The notes under the pieces are model-generated. The model was not told the origin of the DNA and made no database searches. It was given only the letters and a program-made list of their open reading frames with translations. The position numbers and the translations under genes were made by a program. Shown piece by piece: positions 16,961 through 27,286 of a DNA stretch of 64,000 nt (within the stretch, counting starts at the first letter, position 1; each line of letters starts with the position of its first letter). This DNA is from Burkholderiales bacterium (lineage in GTDB: Bacteria > Pseudomonadota > Gammaproteobacteria > Burkholderiales > Burkholderiaceae_E), in assembly GCA_026399835.1 (NCBI GenBank), contig JAPLQE010000084.1:48008-112007 (forward strand). Direction: 5' to 3'.

Positions 16961-19960
16961 ATGCCGATCCCCGCACCCGCCCGAACGACCCCCACGCCAC
17001 TGCCGCGCGTCCCGGTCAATGCGGGAGCGGCCGGGGGTCTCGAGTCGGCCCGTCAGATGCTCGAGCGGGCCAGGCAGCTGCCCGCGGCACAGGGGGGCGC
17101 CAAGGTGCCTGAGGGTCCGGGGCTGCTGCGCAGCCTGGGTCGGTTGGGCCTGGTCGCAGCGGGCGCGGTGCTGACCAGCAGCGGCGGCGAGCTGGCGTTG
17201 CTGCAGCTGCAGCGGCTGCTGCAGGGCAAAGAGCCGCTGGACGTCGACCTGGGGCAGTGGCAGCGGGCCGGGTCCGCGTTCGAGCGGTGGAACCCGCAGT
17301 GGAAACTGTCCGCCTCCGCGACGTCCGAGCAGGCCGCTCAGGCGGTGCGGCGAGCCGCCGAGCTGGACGAGCAGTTGGCGGGGGGCCGGATCACGCCGCA
17401 GACGTTCAGGCTCGAGATGGGCCGGCTGGCGCGCACGCTGCAGGACGCGCCGGTGCCGCCGGCGGGGCCGCCCGCCGCGGCGCCGCGCCCGCCGGGGCCT
17501 CCGCAGGCGCGCGAGCCGGTGCGCCAGCCGCCCGGGGTGCAGGACGTCGAGCGGCTGCAGCGAGCGCTGCAGGCGCACCAGGCCGCACCCACGGCCCGCA
17601 CCCGCGGCATGCTCAACGATGAGCTCGCCCGCACCGACTCGCTGCACGGCCAGCACGGTGCGCGCTGGCCCGCCGAGACGGCCGCGCTCTACGGTGCGCT
17701 GCAGGCTCGTGCCCGCTCGGCACTCGCCCAGCCGCTGGTCTCGGAGCGTGCCAGCGAGGTCGTGCAGCAGCTCGGCCGGGCGATCCGCGCCTGCAACGCC
17801 CGGCCCACCGATCCCGCGGGGCGCGAGGCGCTGAACGACGTCTTCGCGCTCGCCAAGAGCCTGCACGCGAACCGGCACGACTGGACGCCGGCGACGCGGC
17901 GCAACTTCGACGCCCTGGCCCCGCAGGCGGTGCGTACGCTGTACGGCAACGCCTCGAAGGCCCCGCCGGCCGGGCTGCCCGCGCGCCGGTCCGAGACCAC
18001 GCACACCCGGGGCACCGGCGCCCAGACCGGCGCCGGGGCGGCCGAGCTCGAGCAGCGGGCGAGGGCGAAGCAGGCCCAGGCGCTGGAGCAGGCCACGCTG
18101 GCCGTCAACGAGGGCCGCAGGACGCTGCTGCCCGACGGCAGCGTCGAGGCCCTGGCGCGCGTGGTGTACGCACAGCGGGGCGGGGCCCGGGCGCTGGGCG
18201 TGAGCGTGGACGCCTTCGTCCAACAGGTGCAGCGTCCCGGCATGGACCAGGGTACCGACGCGGGCGGGCGCGTCAGGGCCGGTCACGCCGGCGGCGGCGC
18301 GACGCCACCGGGGTCGGGGCCGAGCGGTCACATCGTCCACAGGCAGAAGCAGCAGGAGCCGCAGCAGGCCCAGCGCCACCGCGAGGCCGAGTCCGAGGGC
18401 GAACCTGCCGCGTTCCGCGCCGCCGCCTACCTGCGCCAGGCCGGCCAGCCGTCGCACCTGGCGGTGAAGACTGCACCCTCCGACGAGGTGTCGATCGGCG
18501 TCGATCGCTCCCGACTGGTCCCCGAAGCACGGGCCGCCCACGACCGGCTCGTCTCGCACCTCGGGCCGGAGCAGCTCGAGCGCCTGCTCGGCGTGCTGAT
18601 CGCGGGCCGCGGCGGCGAGGTAGGGCTGCACGCGCTGGGCGAAGTCTGGCGCACGTCGCGGCCGGACGAGCCGCTCAGCGGAAGGACGCTGCGCGATCTC
18701 GGGCAGGTCCTCACCAATTGGTCCGACTACGGCACCCTGGACGACCTGGCCGCCCTGACGGAATTCCGGGCCGGGACGTACCGGGGCATCTACCCGCCGA
18801 CCGAGGCCCACGCAGAGGCCCGAGGCAGGATCGCCCCGCACCTCGACGGCCTCGTCCACATGGAAGGCCTGTCAGCCGGACCGCCGACCCTCGACGAGCT
18901 GCTGCGCGCTCCGTGGGTGCTGCAGCACCTGCGATCCATGCAGCTCGCCTACGACCACGACACGCGGGGCGACGCGACGGCGAGCCGCGGCATCGCTCCC
19001 GCCCACTGGCGCTGGCCCACCTCCACGGCACCGGGGTTCGCCGAGTCCGCCGCGGCGCTGGAGGCGTTCTGGCTGACGCTGCGCGCGGCGTCGGCGACCG
19101 GCGCGGACCCTGCCGGCCTCAGCAACGGCGAGAACGTCAGCTGGGGCGACGCCGAGGCACGGATTCCCGGCCTGCGGACGGTCGACTTCACGGTCTTCCC
19201 GGCGTTCCACCGGGCCGTACGCGACGGCTTCCGGGCGATCATGCGCGAGTTCGACCCGCTTCAGGATGTCGCCCGAGTCGGCATCGCCGCACACCAGATC
19301 GCCCGCGCGACCTTTGCCGGCGACGACCTGCGCACCCGGCTCTACGAGTCCCTGGCTTTCAGGTTCGCCGATCCCAGAGCCGTGCGGGCCTTCGCCGCGA
19401 CCCCGCAGTTCGAGGCGACCGCGCAGCGCCTGGTGCTGGAACGGCTCGACGAGCGGGTCAGGGCGGCCATTCGGCTGCCCTGGGGGATCGAGGGCTTGCA
19501 CCAGTCCGCGCTGCGCTGGGCCGAGGCCCGCGCAGGCACGTCGTCGTCCCCCCCGGCCAGGCTGCGCGCGTTGGAGAGCCTGCTGACCGACCCGGCGCTC
19601 GGGAGCGAGCGCAGCCTGCTCGAGATGAAAGCGCTGGGCCGGGACATGACGGAGCGGCGGATGCTGGCCGAGATCCGGGCGCCCGGCCTGGCGGCGGTCG
19701 AGCCCGGCAGTCGTCCGAGCCGCGCCGTGCCGAGGTCGATCCACGAGGCGATCTGCGACATCCTCGCCCGATATGGCATCGAGGCCGAGGTCCGCCCCGG
19801 AGTGGTGCCGGAGTTCATCGTCGACGGGTCGTCGACCGGCGCCGACCGGAAGGACCGTGAGCGCAATGTCGAGATCGCCCGGTGGATGAGCGCGACCTGT
19901 CAGCGACTGGCCGAGTGGGACTATCCGAGCGCGTGGCGATTCCGACCCGATACGCGGTGA
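16961..19960 (+). CDS. Large orphan protein of unknown function (999 residues)
   Basis: An uninterrupted 1000-codon frame from ATG 16961 (no good ribosome site; a GTG at 16721 is an in-frame alternative). GC-rich, codon use like the chromosome. Residues 1-20 are Pro/Thr-rich. A possible hydrophobic helix lies at about 50-75 (LRSLGRLGLVAAGAVLTSSG). Pro/Ala linkers occur near 165-190. There follow several Ala/Arg/Glu-rich helical blocks (HQAAPTARTRGMLNDELART and a related repeat-like HANRHDWTPATRRNFDALA), a Gln/His-rich linker near 445-475, and a long globular helical C-terminus with many Trp/Leu positions (VLTNWSDYGTLDDLAALTEF). No domain could be assigned. The N-terminal Pro-rich disorder and single hydrophobic helix recall secreted effectors, but that is only a resemblance. 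Located directly downstream of an IS91-like end. Confidence 0.7.
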   Translation: MPIPAPARTTPTPLPRVPVNAGAAGGLESARQMLERARQLPAAQGGAKVPEGPGLLRSLGRLGLVAAGAVLTSSGGELALLQLQRLLQGKEPLDVDLGQWQRAGSAFERWNPQWKLSASATSEQAAQAVRRAAELDEQLAGGRITPQTFRLEMGRLARTLQDAPVPPAGPPAAAPRPPGPPQAREPVRQPPGVQDVERLQRALQAHQAAPTARTRGMLNDELARTDSLHGQHGARWPAETAALYGALQARARSALAQPLVSERASEVVQQLGRAIRACNARPTDPAGREALNDVFALAKSLHANRHDWTPATRRNFDALAPQAVRTLYGNASKAPPAGLPARRSETTHTRGTGAQTGAGAAELEQRARAKQAQALEQATLAVNEGRRTLLPDGSVEALARVVYAQRGGARALGVSVDAFVQQVQRPGMDQGTDAGGRVRAGHAGGGATPPGSGPSGHIVHRQKQQEPQQAQRHREAESEGEPAAFRAAAYLRQAGQPSHLAVKTAPSDEVSIGVDRSRLVPEARAAHDRLVSHLGPEQLERLLGVLIAGRGGEVGLHALGEVWRTSRPDEPLSGRTLRDLGQVLTNWSDYGTLDDLAALTEFRAGTYRGIYPPTEAHAEARGRIAPHLDGLVHMEGLSAGPPTLDELLRAPWVLQHLRSMQLAYDHDTRGDATASRGIAPAHWRWPTSTAPGFAESAAALEAFWLTLRAASATGADPAGLSNGENVSWGDAEARIPGLRTVDFTVFPAFHRAVRDGFRAIMREFDPLQDVARVGIAAHQIARATFAGDDLRTRLYESLAFRFADPRAVRAFAATPQFEATAQRLVLERLDERVRAAIRLPWGIEGLHQSALRWAEARAGTSSSPPARLRALESLLTDPALGSERSLLEMKALGRDMTERRMLAEIRAPGLAAVEPGSRPSRAVPRSIHEAICDILARYGIEAEVRPGVVPEFIVDGSSTGADRKDRERNVEIARWMSATCQRLAEWDYPSAWRFRPDTR

Positions 19961-20029
19961 CCTGCCGTCGCCGCGACCGTCCCCGATCCACCGGAGCGTG
20001 CGGCGGGCTTCGCCGGCGCGCGGGGCCCG

Positions 20030-20749
20030 TCAGCGCTTCGGATCCAGCGCGTCGCGCAGCCCGTCGCCGAACAGGTTGAACGCGAGCACCGTGAGGAAGA
20101 TCGCGGGGCCCGGGAAGATCGCCATCCACGGCGCCTGCGTGAGGAAGCGCTGCGCGGTGTTCAGCATCGAGCCCCAGCTGGGCGCCGGCGGCTGCTGGCC
20201 GAGGCCGAGGCAGGACAGGCTCGCCTCGGCGATGATCGCCGCGGCCACGGCCAGCGTCGCCTGCACCATCACCGGCGGCAGGATGTTCGGCAGGATGTTC
20301 GGCAGGATGTGCCGCAGCAGGATCCGCGCCGGCGGGTTGCCGACCGCGCGCGCGGCCTCGACCCAGTCCTCGGCGAGCGCGATCGCGAGGATCAGGAACG
20401 GGATCGCGAGCATCGCGTCGGTCAGCCGGCCGATCACCGCGTCGACGCGCCCGCCCACGTAGCCGGCGAGCATGCCGATCGGCACGCCCACCCCCACCGC
20501 GATGGTCACCGCGATCACGCCCGCCGACAGCGACGCGCGTGCCCCCCAGATGGTCCGCGACAGCAGGTCGCGGCCGACCTCGTCGGTGCCGAACCAGTGC
20601 GCGGCGCTCGGCGCCTTGCGGACCGTGGTGAAGCTGGTGGCGAGCGGATCGTAGGGCGCGACCCACGGCGCGAGGATCGCGAGCAGCGCGACGATCACGA
20701 GTACCACGCCGCCGAAGACCGCGGTGGGACGCGCCAGCAGCGCGTGCAT
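20030..20749 (-). pseudogene. dppC: Dipeptide/oligopeptide ABC permease DppC-like, internally deleted
   Basis: 239 codons matching DppC/OppC permeases: LLAILAPWVAPYDPLATSF, HWFGTDEVGRDLLSRTIWGA, LPNILPPVMVQATLAVAAAI, AEASLSCLGLGQQPPAPSWG. About 40-45 residues that normally lie between the LAIAL segment and the EAA loop are missing: residue 126 runs straight into EDWVEAARAVG. The following LPN-ILPN repeat is due to a 12-base tandem duplication near 20280-20305. The N-terminus is also short because the start lies only a few bases after the broken dppB end. Frame is kept, but a functional permease is doubtful. Confidence 0.8.
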
Positions 20750-20756
20750 CGCGAGC

Positions 20757-21234
20757 CGCCCGGGATCGAGAACACCTGCTCGGTCAGCACCGCGCCGGAC
20801 CGCAGCGTGCCGAACTCGAGCGCGCCCAGCGTGATCACCGGGGTCAGCGCGTTGCGCAGCGCGTGGCGCAGCACCACGGTCTTCTCGAGCAGGCCCTTGG
20901 CACGCGCGGTGCGGACGTAGTCGGCCGACATCGCCTGCAGCATCGCCGATCGCATGTGCCGCATCAGCACCGCGGCGATCGCGTTGCCCAGCACGAAGGC
21001 CGGCATCACGGTCGTGGCGAGCGAGGCGCCGAGGTCCTCGAACGGACTCACGTAGCCCGAGGCCGGCAGCCAGCCGAGCTGCACCGAGAGCAGGAAGATC
21101 AGCATGATGCCGAGCCAGAAGTTCGGCGTGCACAGGCCCCAGAGCGCGAAGACGTTGGCGCCCACGTCCCAGGACGTGCCCTTCTTCACCGCCGACAGCA
21201 CGCCGGCGGGCAGGCCGATCAGCAGCGCGAAGAC
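20757..21234 (-). pseudogene. dppB: Dipeptide ABC permease DppB-like, truncated at both ends
   Basis: The frame carries the middle of DppB: FALLIGLPAGVLSAVKKGTS, LCTPNFWLGIMLIFLLSVQL, VMPAFVLGNAIAAVLMRHMR and the EAA-like SADYVRTARAKGLLEKTVVL, then TEQVFSIPG. Normal DppB continues with about 45 residues (GLGRL...DPR) that are absent; the frame runs into the dppC start instead. The N-terminal ~110 residues are also missing, replaced near 21235 by sequence leading into the IS91-like transposase. A deletion therefore joined dppB to dppC. Confidence 0.8.
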
Positions 21235-21359
21235 CGGTCCTGTGGCCAATGGCGGACCGCTGCCGGCGCTGCCACCGTGCGGGGCTTCGACCCCGCAGGC
21301 ATCGTGTGTCCGGCGCGCGCCATCACGGTCCATCCGGCGAACATACCGCGTCAAGTGCG

Positions 21360-21791
21360 CCCGACGGCGTGCCGCTGCACTACGGGCGCCAGCGCCCCGA
21401 GCAGACCACGCTGTATCGGCTGGTGCAGCAGCATGCGGCCAGCTTCATCGCGCACACCGAGGTCGCCACCGGCTCGCAGCTGCCGCGGTTCATCAAGGAC
21501 GAGTTCGACGCGTTCCTCAAATGCGGCATCCTGGCGCATGGCTTCCTGCGCCTGCACTGTGGCGAGTGCGGCCACGACAGGCTGCTGGCATTCAGCTGTG
21601 CGCGCTGCGGATTCTGCCCGTCTTGCGGTGCGCGCCGCATGTCGCAGACGGCGGCGAACCTGGTGGATCACGTCATTCCGCAGGTGCCGGTGCGGCAGTG
21701 GGTGCTGTCGCTGCCGATCCCGCTGTTGGATCCCCGGCCGCCGCCCCGGGGACGGGCGAGCGAGGCGGGCCACGCGTTCGCCGCAGACTGA
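21360..21791 (+). pseudogene. IS91-family transposase with large internal deletion
   Basis: The frame starts in the N-terminal part (YGRQRPEQTTLYRLVQQHAA, SQLPRFIKDEFDAFLKCGIL) and contains the complete N-terminal zinc motif (LHCGECGHDRLLAFSCARCG then FCPSCGARRM), followed by VRQWVLSLPIPL. It then jumps directly to the extreme C-terminus (LDPRPPPRGRASEAGHAF). The HUH motif and catalytic tyrosine region, some 200 residues, is missing. The frame is preserved across the junction. An in-frame ORF begins at 21249, but residues before ~21360 look unrelated. Confidence 0.85.
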
Positions 21792-22048
21792 GAAGCGCGC
21801 ATGATCCTGGGCGCGCGCCATGGGCTGGCGCACAAGCGCCGCAGTCGGGGTGGCGGCTGCGCGCCGTGTCCGGCATCAGGCCCGAGCACGGGGTCGCGGC
21901 CAGGATCGCGACCCGCGGCCGCTCGCAGCCCGGTCGCCTTCACGCCCGGGTGCGTCCGAAAGGACGCTTACCCGTCGTGCAGCCCCCTGTGCTTGGCGCT
22001 TGCTTCCCCCTGCCGGGCCTTGGGAGGGCGGTTGAAGTTCCTATCCGC
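21725..22048 (+). mobile_element. IS91-like 3' end with oriIS-type terminus, copy 3
   Basis: Colinear with 16383-16706 at a constant offset of 5342 bases and only a handful of substitutions. It includes the shared transposase C-terminal codons, the non-coding 3' region and the terminus at 22004-22044. It is followed at once by a nitroreductase 3' fragment. Confidence 0.78.
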
Positions 22049-22049
22049 G

Positions 22050-22181
22050 ATCGGTATGCCCGACAACGAGACGCTGGTCTGCGGGATGTCGCTCGGCTAC
22101 GCCGATCCCGACGCGATGATCAACACGCTGCAGACCGAGCGCGAGCCGGTGTCCGGGTTCGCGACCTTCCAGGGGTTCTGA
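22050..22181 (+). pseudogene. Nitroreductase 3' fragment
   Basis: 43 codons reading IGMPDNETLVCGMSLGYADP then DAMINTLQTEREPV and a short tail to TGA match the C-terminus of NAD(P)H nitroreductases (GxxLGYxDP...NxxxTxRxP). The rest of the gene is missing. The homology begins directly at the IS91-type terminus, as for the SDR fragment at 13284. Confidence 0.8.
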
Positions 22182-22209
22182 GGGCGCGGAACGGCCCGAG
22201 CGGGCTTAC

Positions 22210-23237
<1,028 letters not shown>

Positions 23238-23241
<4 letters not shown>

Positions 23242-24356
23242 TGCGCGATCTCCAGCACCGTGCGCAGCGTGCGCCCCGCGCGCATCGCGTCGAAGCCCTC
23301 GTCGATCCGCTCGAGCGGCAGCCGCTGCGTGATCAGCTCGTCGAGCTTCAGGCGCCCGTCTAGGTAGAGCTGCGCGAGCCACGGGAAGTCGCGCCGCGGG
23401 CGCGCGCCGCCGTAGCTCGAGCGCAGGATGCGACGCTCGCCCATCATCGAGCCGAAGCGCAGCGACACCCTGCGGTCGACCGCCACCTTGCCGAGGATGG
23501 TCAGCGAGCCGCCGGGCCGCGTGCAGTCGAGCGCGAGCTGCAGCGGCGCCTCGCCGCCCGCGCACTCGAAGACGAAGTCCGCGCCGCGGCCGGCGGTGAG
23601 CCCGCGCACCGCGCCCGCGTGCGCCGCGGCCTCGCCCTCCGAGGGCCCGAGCAGGTGGGTCGCGCCCATCGCACGCGCGAGCGCCAGCCGCCCGGGGTCG
23701 AGGTCGATCGCGACGATGGTGTCCGCCTGCTGCAGCCGCGCGCCCTGGATCGCATGCAGCCCGACCGCGCCGCAGCCGACCACCACCACCGCCGAGCCGG
23801 CCTCCACGCGCGCCATCCGGACCGCTGCGCCCACGCCGGTCATCACGCCGCAGCCGATCAGGCAGGCGCGGTCGAAGGGGATCTCCTTCGGCACCGCGAT
23901 CGCGCCGGACTCGGGCACGACGGTGTACTGGGCGTGCGTCGAGGTCGTGGAGAAGTGGCTCAGCATCCGGCCGCCCGCGAGCCGGTAGCGCGAGCCGCCG
24001 TCGAGCAGGCGCCCGGCCGGCTGGTGCCGCGAGAACGGCTCGCAGAGGATCGGCTGGTCGCGCTCGCAGTAGAAGCAGTGGCCGCAGTGCGGGTTCCACG
24101 AGCAGACCACATGGTCGCCGACCGTCACCTGCGTGACCGCCGCGCCCACCCGCTCGACCACGCCCGCGCCCTCGTGCCCGAGCACGATCGGCAGCGGATA
24201 GGGCAGGGCGCCCTCGATCACCTCGAGGTCGGTGTGGCACAGGCCGCTCGCATGCAGCCGGATCAGCACGTCGCCCGGCTCGAGCGGCTGCAGGTCGACG
24301 TCCTCGATCGAGAAGCGTCCGCCGGTCTCGTGGAGCACCGCCGCCCTGTACCTCAT
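23238..24356 (-). CDS. Zinc-dependent alcohol dehydrogenase (MDR, class III/NDMA-type)
   Basis: A 372-residue zinc MDR. Catalytic zinc ligands lie in SGLCHTDLEVIEG and in GHEGAGVVERVG; the four structural zinc cysteines are in CGHCFYCERDQPILC. The Rossmann loop is VVGCGAVGLHAIQGA. It belongs to the group of formaldehyde/aryl-alcohol and long-chain alcohol dehydrogenases and should oxidise an alcohol with NAD+. It sits between the TRAP transporter genes and the MetX-like hydrolase, so it probably acts on the imported substrate after the dioxygenase step; that order is inferred. Confidence 0.93.
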
Positions 24357-24381
24357 CGCACGCGCCTCCGTGGTCTCGTGC

Positions 24382-25674
24382 TCACGGCCCGTAGACGAGG
24401 TTCGGCAGCCACAGCGTGATCTGCGGGAACACCGTCAGCGCCACCAGCAGCAGCAGCATCACGCCGAGGAAGGGCAGCACCTCCACGGTGTAGTCGTCCA
24501 TCGGCACCTTCAGCACCTGCGAGCTGATGAACATCATCTGCCCGACCGGCGGCGTGACCCCCGCGATCGTCAGGTTGGTCACCAGCACGACACCGAAGTG
24601 CACCGGGTCGATGCCGAGCTTGGTCAGGATCGGCACGAAGATCGGCGTCATGATGATCAGCGCCGAGGTGCCCTCGACCGCCGTGCCCAGCACGATCAGC
24701 AGCAGGTTGATCAGCAGCAGCAGCGTGGTCGGGTCCTTCGTGAGCCCGACCAGCCAGGCGGCCATCTGCGGCGGGATCCGTTCCCAGGCGAGGTAGAAGC
24801 CGAAGGCCGAGGCCGCGCAGATCATCAGCATCACCGAGGCGGTGTCGAGCGCGGTCTCCTTGAGCAGCTCCGGCACGTCGCGCAGGTTCAGCGACCGGTA
24901 GGCGAAGAGGCCCACGAGGATCACGTAGATCACCGTGATCGCGCCCGCCTCGGTCGGCGTGAAGATGCCGTAGCGGATGCCGACGATGATGAACACCGGG
25001 ATGGTCAGCGCCCAGATCGCCTCGCGGAACGCGACACCCACCTCGCGCGCGCTCGCGCGCTTGTCGCGCAGCGGCAGGTAGCCGCGCTTCTTCGAGATCA
25101 CCGCGGTCACGACCATCAGCGAGCCGGCCAGCAGCAGCCCGGGGATCACCCCGCCGATGAACAGACGCCCCACCGAGGTGTCGGCGATGTAGCCGTAGAT
25201 GATCAGCCCGATCGACGGCGGGATCAGCGCGGTGATGATCGCCGAGCACGAGGTGATCACCGCGGCGAACGCCGGGCTGTAGCCGTGGCGGGTCATCTCC
25301 GGGCCGAGGATCTTCGCCAGCATCGCCGCGTCGGCGCTCGACGATGCGGTCAGCCCGCCCAGCAGCGTGGCGAGCACCGTGCACATCTGCGCGAGCGCGC
25401 CGGTCATGTGGCCGACCAGTGCGTCGGCCAGCGCCAGCAGTTTCCGGGTGATGCCCGCGCGGTTCATGATCGCGCCCGCCAGCACGAAGAACGGGATCGC
25501 CAGCAGCGGGTACGAGTCGGTGGCCGACACCATCTTCTGCACGAAGATGTTGAGCGGCACCTGCCCGTCGATCAGGAAGAAGGACAGGGCCGAGATCGCG
25601 ATCGCGAACGCGATCGGCGTGCCCAGCGCGAACAGCACCAGCATCAGGATGCCGGGGACCCAGTCAGCCAGCAT
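24382..25674 (-). CDS. dctM: TRAP transporter large permease (DctM)
   Basis: A 430-residue membrane protein with about 12 hydrophobic segments and typical DctM sequences: IPFFVLAGAIMNRAGITRKL, GGLTASSSADAAMLAKILGP, PSIGLIIYGYIADTSVGRLF and GGVTPPVGQMMF. It forms the Na+-coupled translocation channel of a TRAP system together with DctQ. The start (25674) overlaps the 3' end of dctQ by 11 bases. Found in one operon with the binding protein and with catabolic enzymes. Confidence 0.95.
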   Translation of the reverse strand: MLADWVPGILMLVLFALGTPIAFAIAISALSFFLIDGQVPLNIFVQKMVSATDSYPLLAIPFFVLAGAIMNRAGITRKLLALADALVGHMTGALAQMCTVLATLLGGLTASSSADAAMLAKILGPEMTRHGYSPAFAAVITSCSAIITALIPPSIGLIIYGYIADTSVGRLFIGGVIPGLLLAGSLMVVTAVISKKRGYLPLRDKRASAREVGVAFREAIWALTIPVFIIVGIRYGIFTPTEAGAITVIYVILVGLFAYRSLNLRDVPELLKETALDTASVMLMICAASAFGFYLAWERIPPQMAAWLVGLTKDPTTLLLLINLLLIVLGTAVEGTSALIIMTPIFVPILTKLGIDPVHFGVVLVTNLTIAGVTPPVGQMMFISSQVLKVPMDDYTVEVLPFLGVMLLLLVALTVFPQITLWLPNLVYGP

Positions 25675-26185
25675 TCGTCTCTCGCGTCGCGTCGATTTCC
25701 CAGCCGCGGCCGGCGAGCACCTGCAGGTAGCGCACCGCCATCAGCAGCGAGCAGAACGCCACCGGCCCGTACAGCCAGGTCTGGGGCACGCGCAGCACCG
25801 GGCTCGGGCTGTCCCAGGCGTCGATCGCGAAGCGCGTGCCGAACCAGGTCATGAACGCGAAGAACGCCAGCAGCAGCGCGTGGTTCATGACCCGGATCGC
25901 GGTCTGCAGCCCGGCGGGCAGCTTCTCGACGAGCACGTCGATCGCCGGATGCAGCCTGTACTTCACGCAGGCCGCCGCCCCGAAGAAGACGACCCAGGCG
26001 AAGCCCATGGTCGCCACCTCGCTCGCCCAGGCGGCGGGCTGCGCGGTGATGTAGCGCGTGACCACGCCCCAGGTCACCGACAGCACGACGACGACGACCG
26101 CGATGCAGGCGACGATCTCCTCGAACTGATCGGCGAACCAGGCGAGGCCGCGCGGCCGGCGCGTCCCGGGAGAGGGCGAAGACAT
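25664..26185 (-). CDS. dctQ: TRAP transporter small permease (DctQ)
   Basis: 173 residues with four hydrophobic helices (about 28-50, 60-82, 100-122, 138-160) and the DctQ-type region WASEVATMGFAWVVFFGAAA with YRLHPAIDVLVEKLP. It pairs with DctM in the inner membrane. The C-terminal end overlaps the dctM start, and the binding protein gene ends 24 bases upstream, so the three are co-transcribed. Confidence 0.92.
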   Translation of the reverse strand: MSSPSPGTRRPRGLAWFADQFEEIVACIAVVVVVLSVTWGVVTRYITAQPAAWASEVATMGFAWVVFFGAAACVKYRLHPAIDVLVEKLPAGLQTAIRVMNHALLLAFFAFMTWFGTRFAIDAWDSPSPVLRVPQTWLYGPVAFCSLLMAVRYLQVLAGRGWEIDATRETNAG

Positions 26186-26209
26186 GCGGACGGGGGCCGG
26201 GGGCTCAGC

Positions 26210-27208
26210 TCACTTCTTCAGGGCGTCCATCACCGTGTCGTGCAGGCCCGGCGTCCATTTCGGGAAGGCCTTGTAGACCGACGCCGTCGCCTTCTGGAAC
26301 GCGCCGCCGTCGACGTCGACGAAGGTCACGCCCGCCGCCTTGAACTTCGACACGTAGTCGTCGTTCAGCGCCAGCGTCATCCGGGTCATCTCGTCGCCGG
26401 CCTTCTTGCCTTCCTCGATCAGCACCCGCTGCACGTCGGCCGGCAGCGACGCGAAGTACTTCGCGTTCATCGGCCACATCACGAAGGCGGTGAAGTGCCC
26501 GGTGGTGGAGATTACCTTGCGCGTCTCGTGCAGCTTCGAGCCCCAGAGCGAGCCGAGGGGGGCCTCGGCGGCCTGGACGACGTTCTGCTGCAGCGCGTTG
26601 TATACCTCGGACCACTGCACGGTCGTCGGGCGCGCGCCCATCGCCTTGAAGGTCTCGATCCACATGGTGTTGGGCGGCACGCGCACGGTCATGCCGGCCA
26701 TGTCGGCGGGCGTGCGCACCGGCTTGTCGGCGATCAGGTGGCGCTGGCCGAAGAAGCCGTTGGCCATGATGAGCTTGAAGCCCGACTGCTCGAGACGCTT
26801 CTCGACGCCCTTGTACCACTCGGAGGCGAGCAGCTTCTCGTAGTCCTTCGGATCCTTGATCAGGTAGGGCCCGTTGAGCACGCCGATGTCTGGCACGAAG
26901 TCCGACAGGTAGCCCGGGTCCGTGATGTTCATCACGTTGGCGCCCTGGCGGATCATCTCGTTGACCTCCTTGCCGGAGCCGAGCTGCTCGCCTGGGAACA
27001 CCTGGATCACCACGCGGCCGTTGGTGCGGGCCGCGACGTTCTTCGCGAAGAACTCCGCCGCCTGGTGCGCCGGCTCGCTGGTCGACAGCGAGTGCGCGAA
27101 GCGGATGCGGATCTCCTGGGCCTGGGCGGCGGCCGGCAGCGTGACGGCGGCCGCGATGCCGGCGGCCAGGGCGACGGCGCGGCGCCGTGCGGTGAACGGG
27201 ATGCTCAT
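26210..27208 (-). CDS. dctP: TRAP transporter substrate-binding protein (DctP)
   Basis: A 332-residue periplasmic binding protein with an N-terminal signal peptide (RRRAVALAAGIAAAVTLPAAAQAQ). The DctP fold is recognisable from IRFAHSLSTSEPAHQAAEFF, VIQVFPGEQLGSGKEVNEMI, the substrate-contact region MAGMTVRVPPNTMWIETFKA and AAEAPLGSLWGSKLHE. Arg in the RVPP region normally binds the substrate carboxylate, so an organic acid ligand is expected. It lies just downstream of the dioxygenase gene and upstream of dctQM. Confidence 0.94.
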   Translation of the reverse strand: MSIPFTARRRAVALAAGIAAAVTLPAAAQAQEIRIRFAHSLSTSEPAHQAAEFFAKNVAARTNGRVVIQVFPGEQLGSGKEVNEMIRQGANVMNITDPGYLSDFVPDIGVLNGPYLIKDPKDYEKLLASEWYKGVEKRLEQSGFKLIMANGFFGQRHLIADKPVRTPADMAGMTVRVPPNTMWIETFKAMGARPTTVQWSEVYNALQQNVVQAAEAPLGSLWGSKLHETRKVISTTGHFTAFVMWPMNAKYFASLPADVQRVLIEEGKKAGDEMTRMTLALNDDYVSKFKAAGVTFVDVDGGAFQKATASVYKAFPKWTPGLHDTVMDALKK

Positions 27209-27286
27209 GGTGTCTCCTCCTCGTTGCGGGGCGTCATGCGCCCCGATGGGCTGATGCGCTCGATCGGGTGGGCGGGCCGTGCGCGA

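Noticed and set aside
16032..17174. 380-codon plus-strand frame over the IS91-like end
   Set aside because: Composition and frame do not fit the transposase fragment; it crosses the element terminus and the start of the next gene in a wrong frame.
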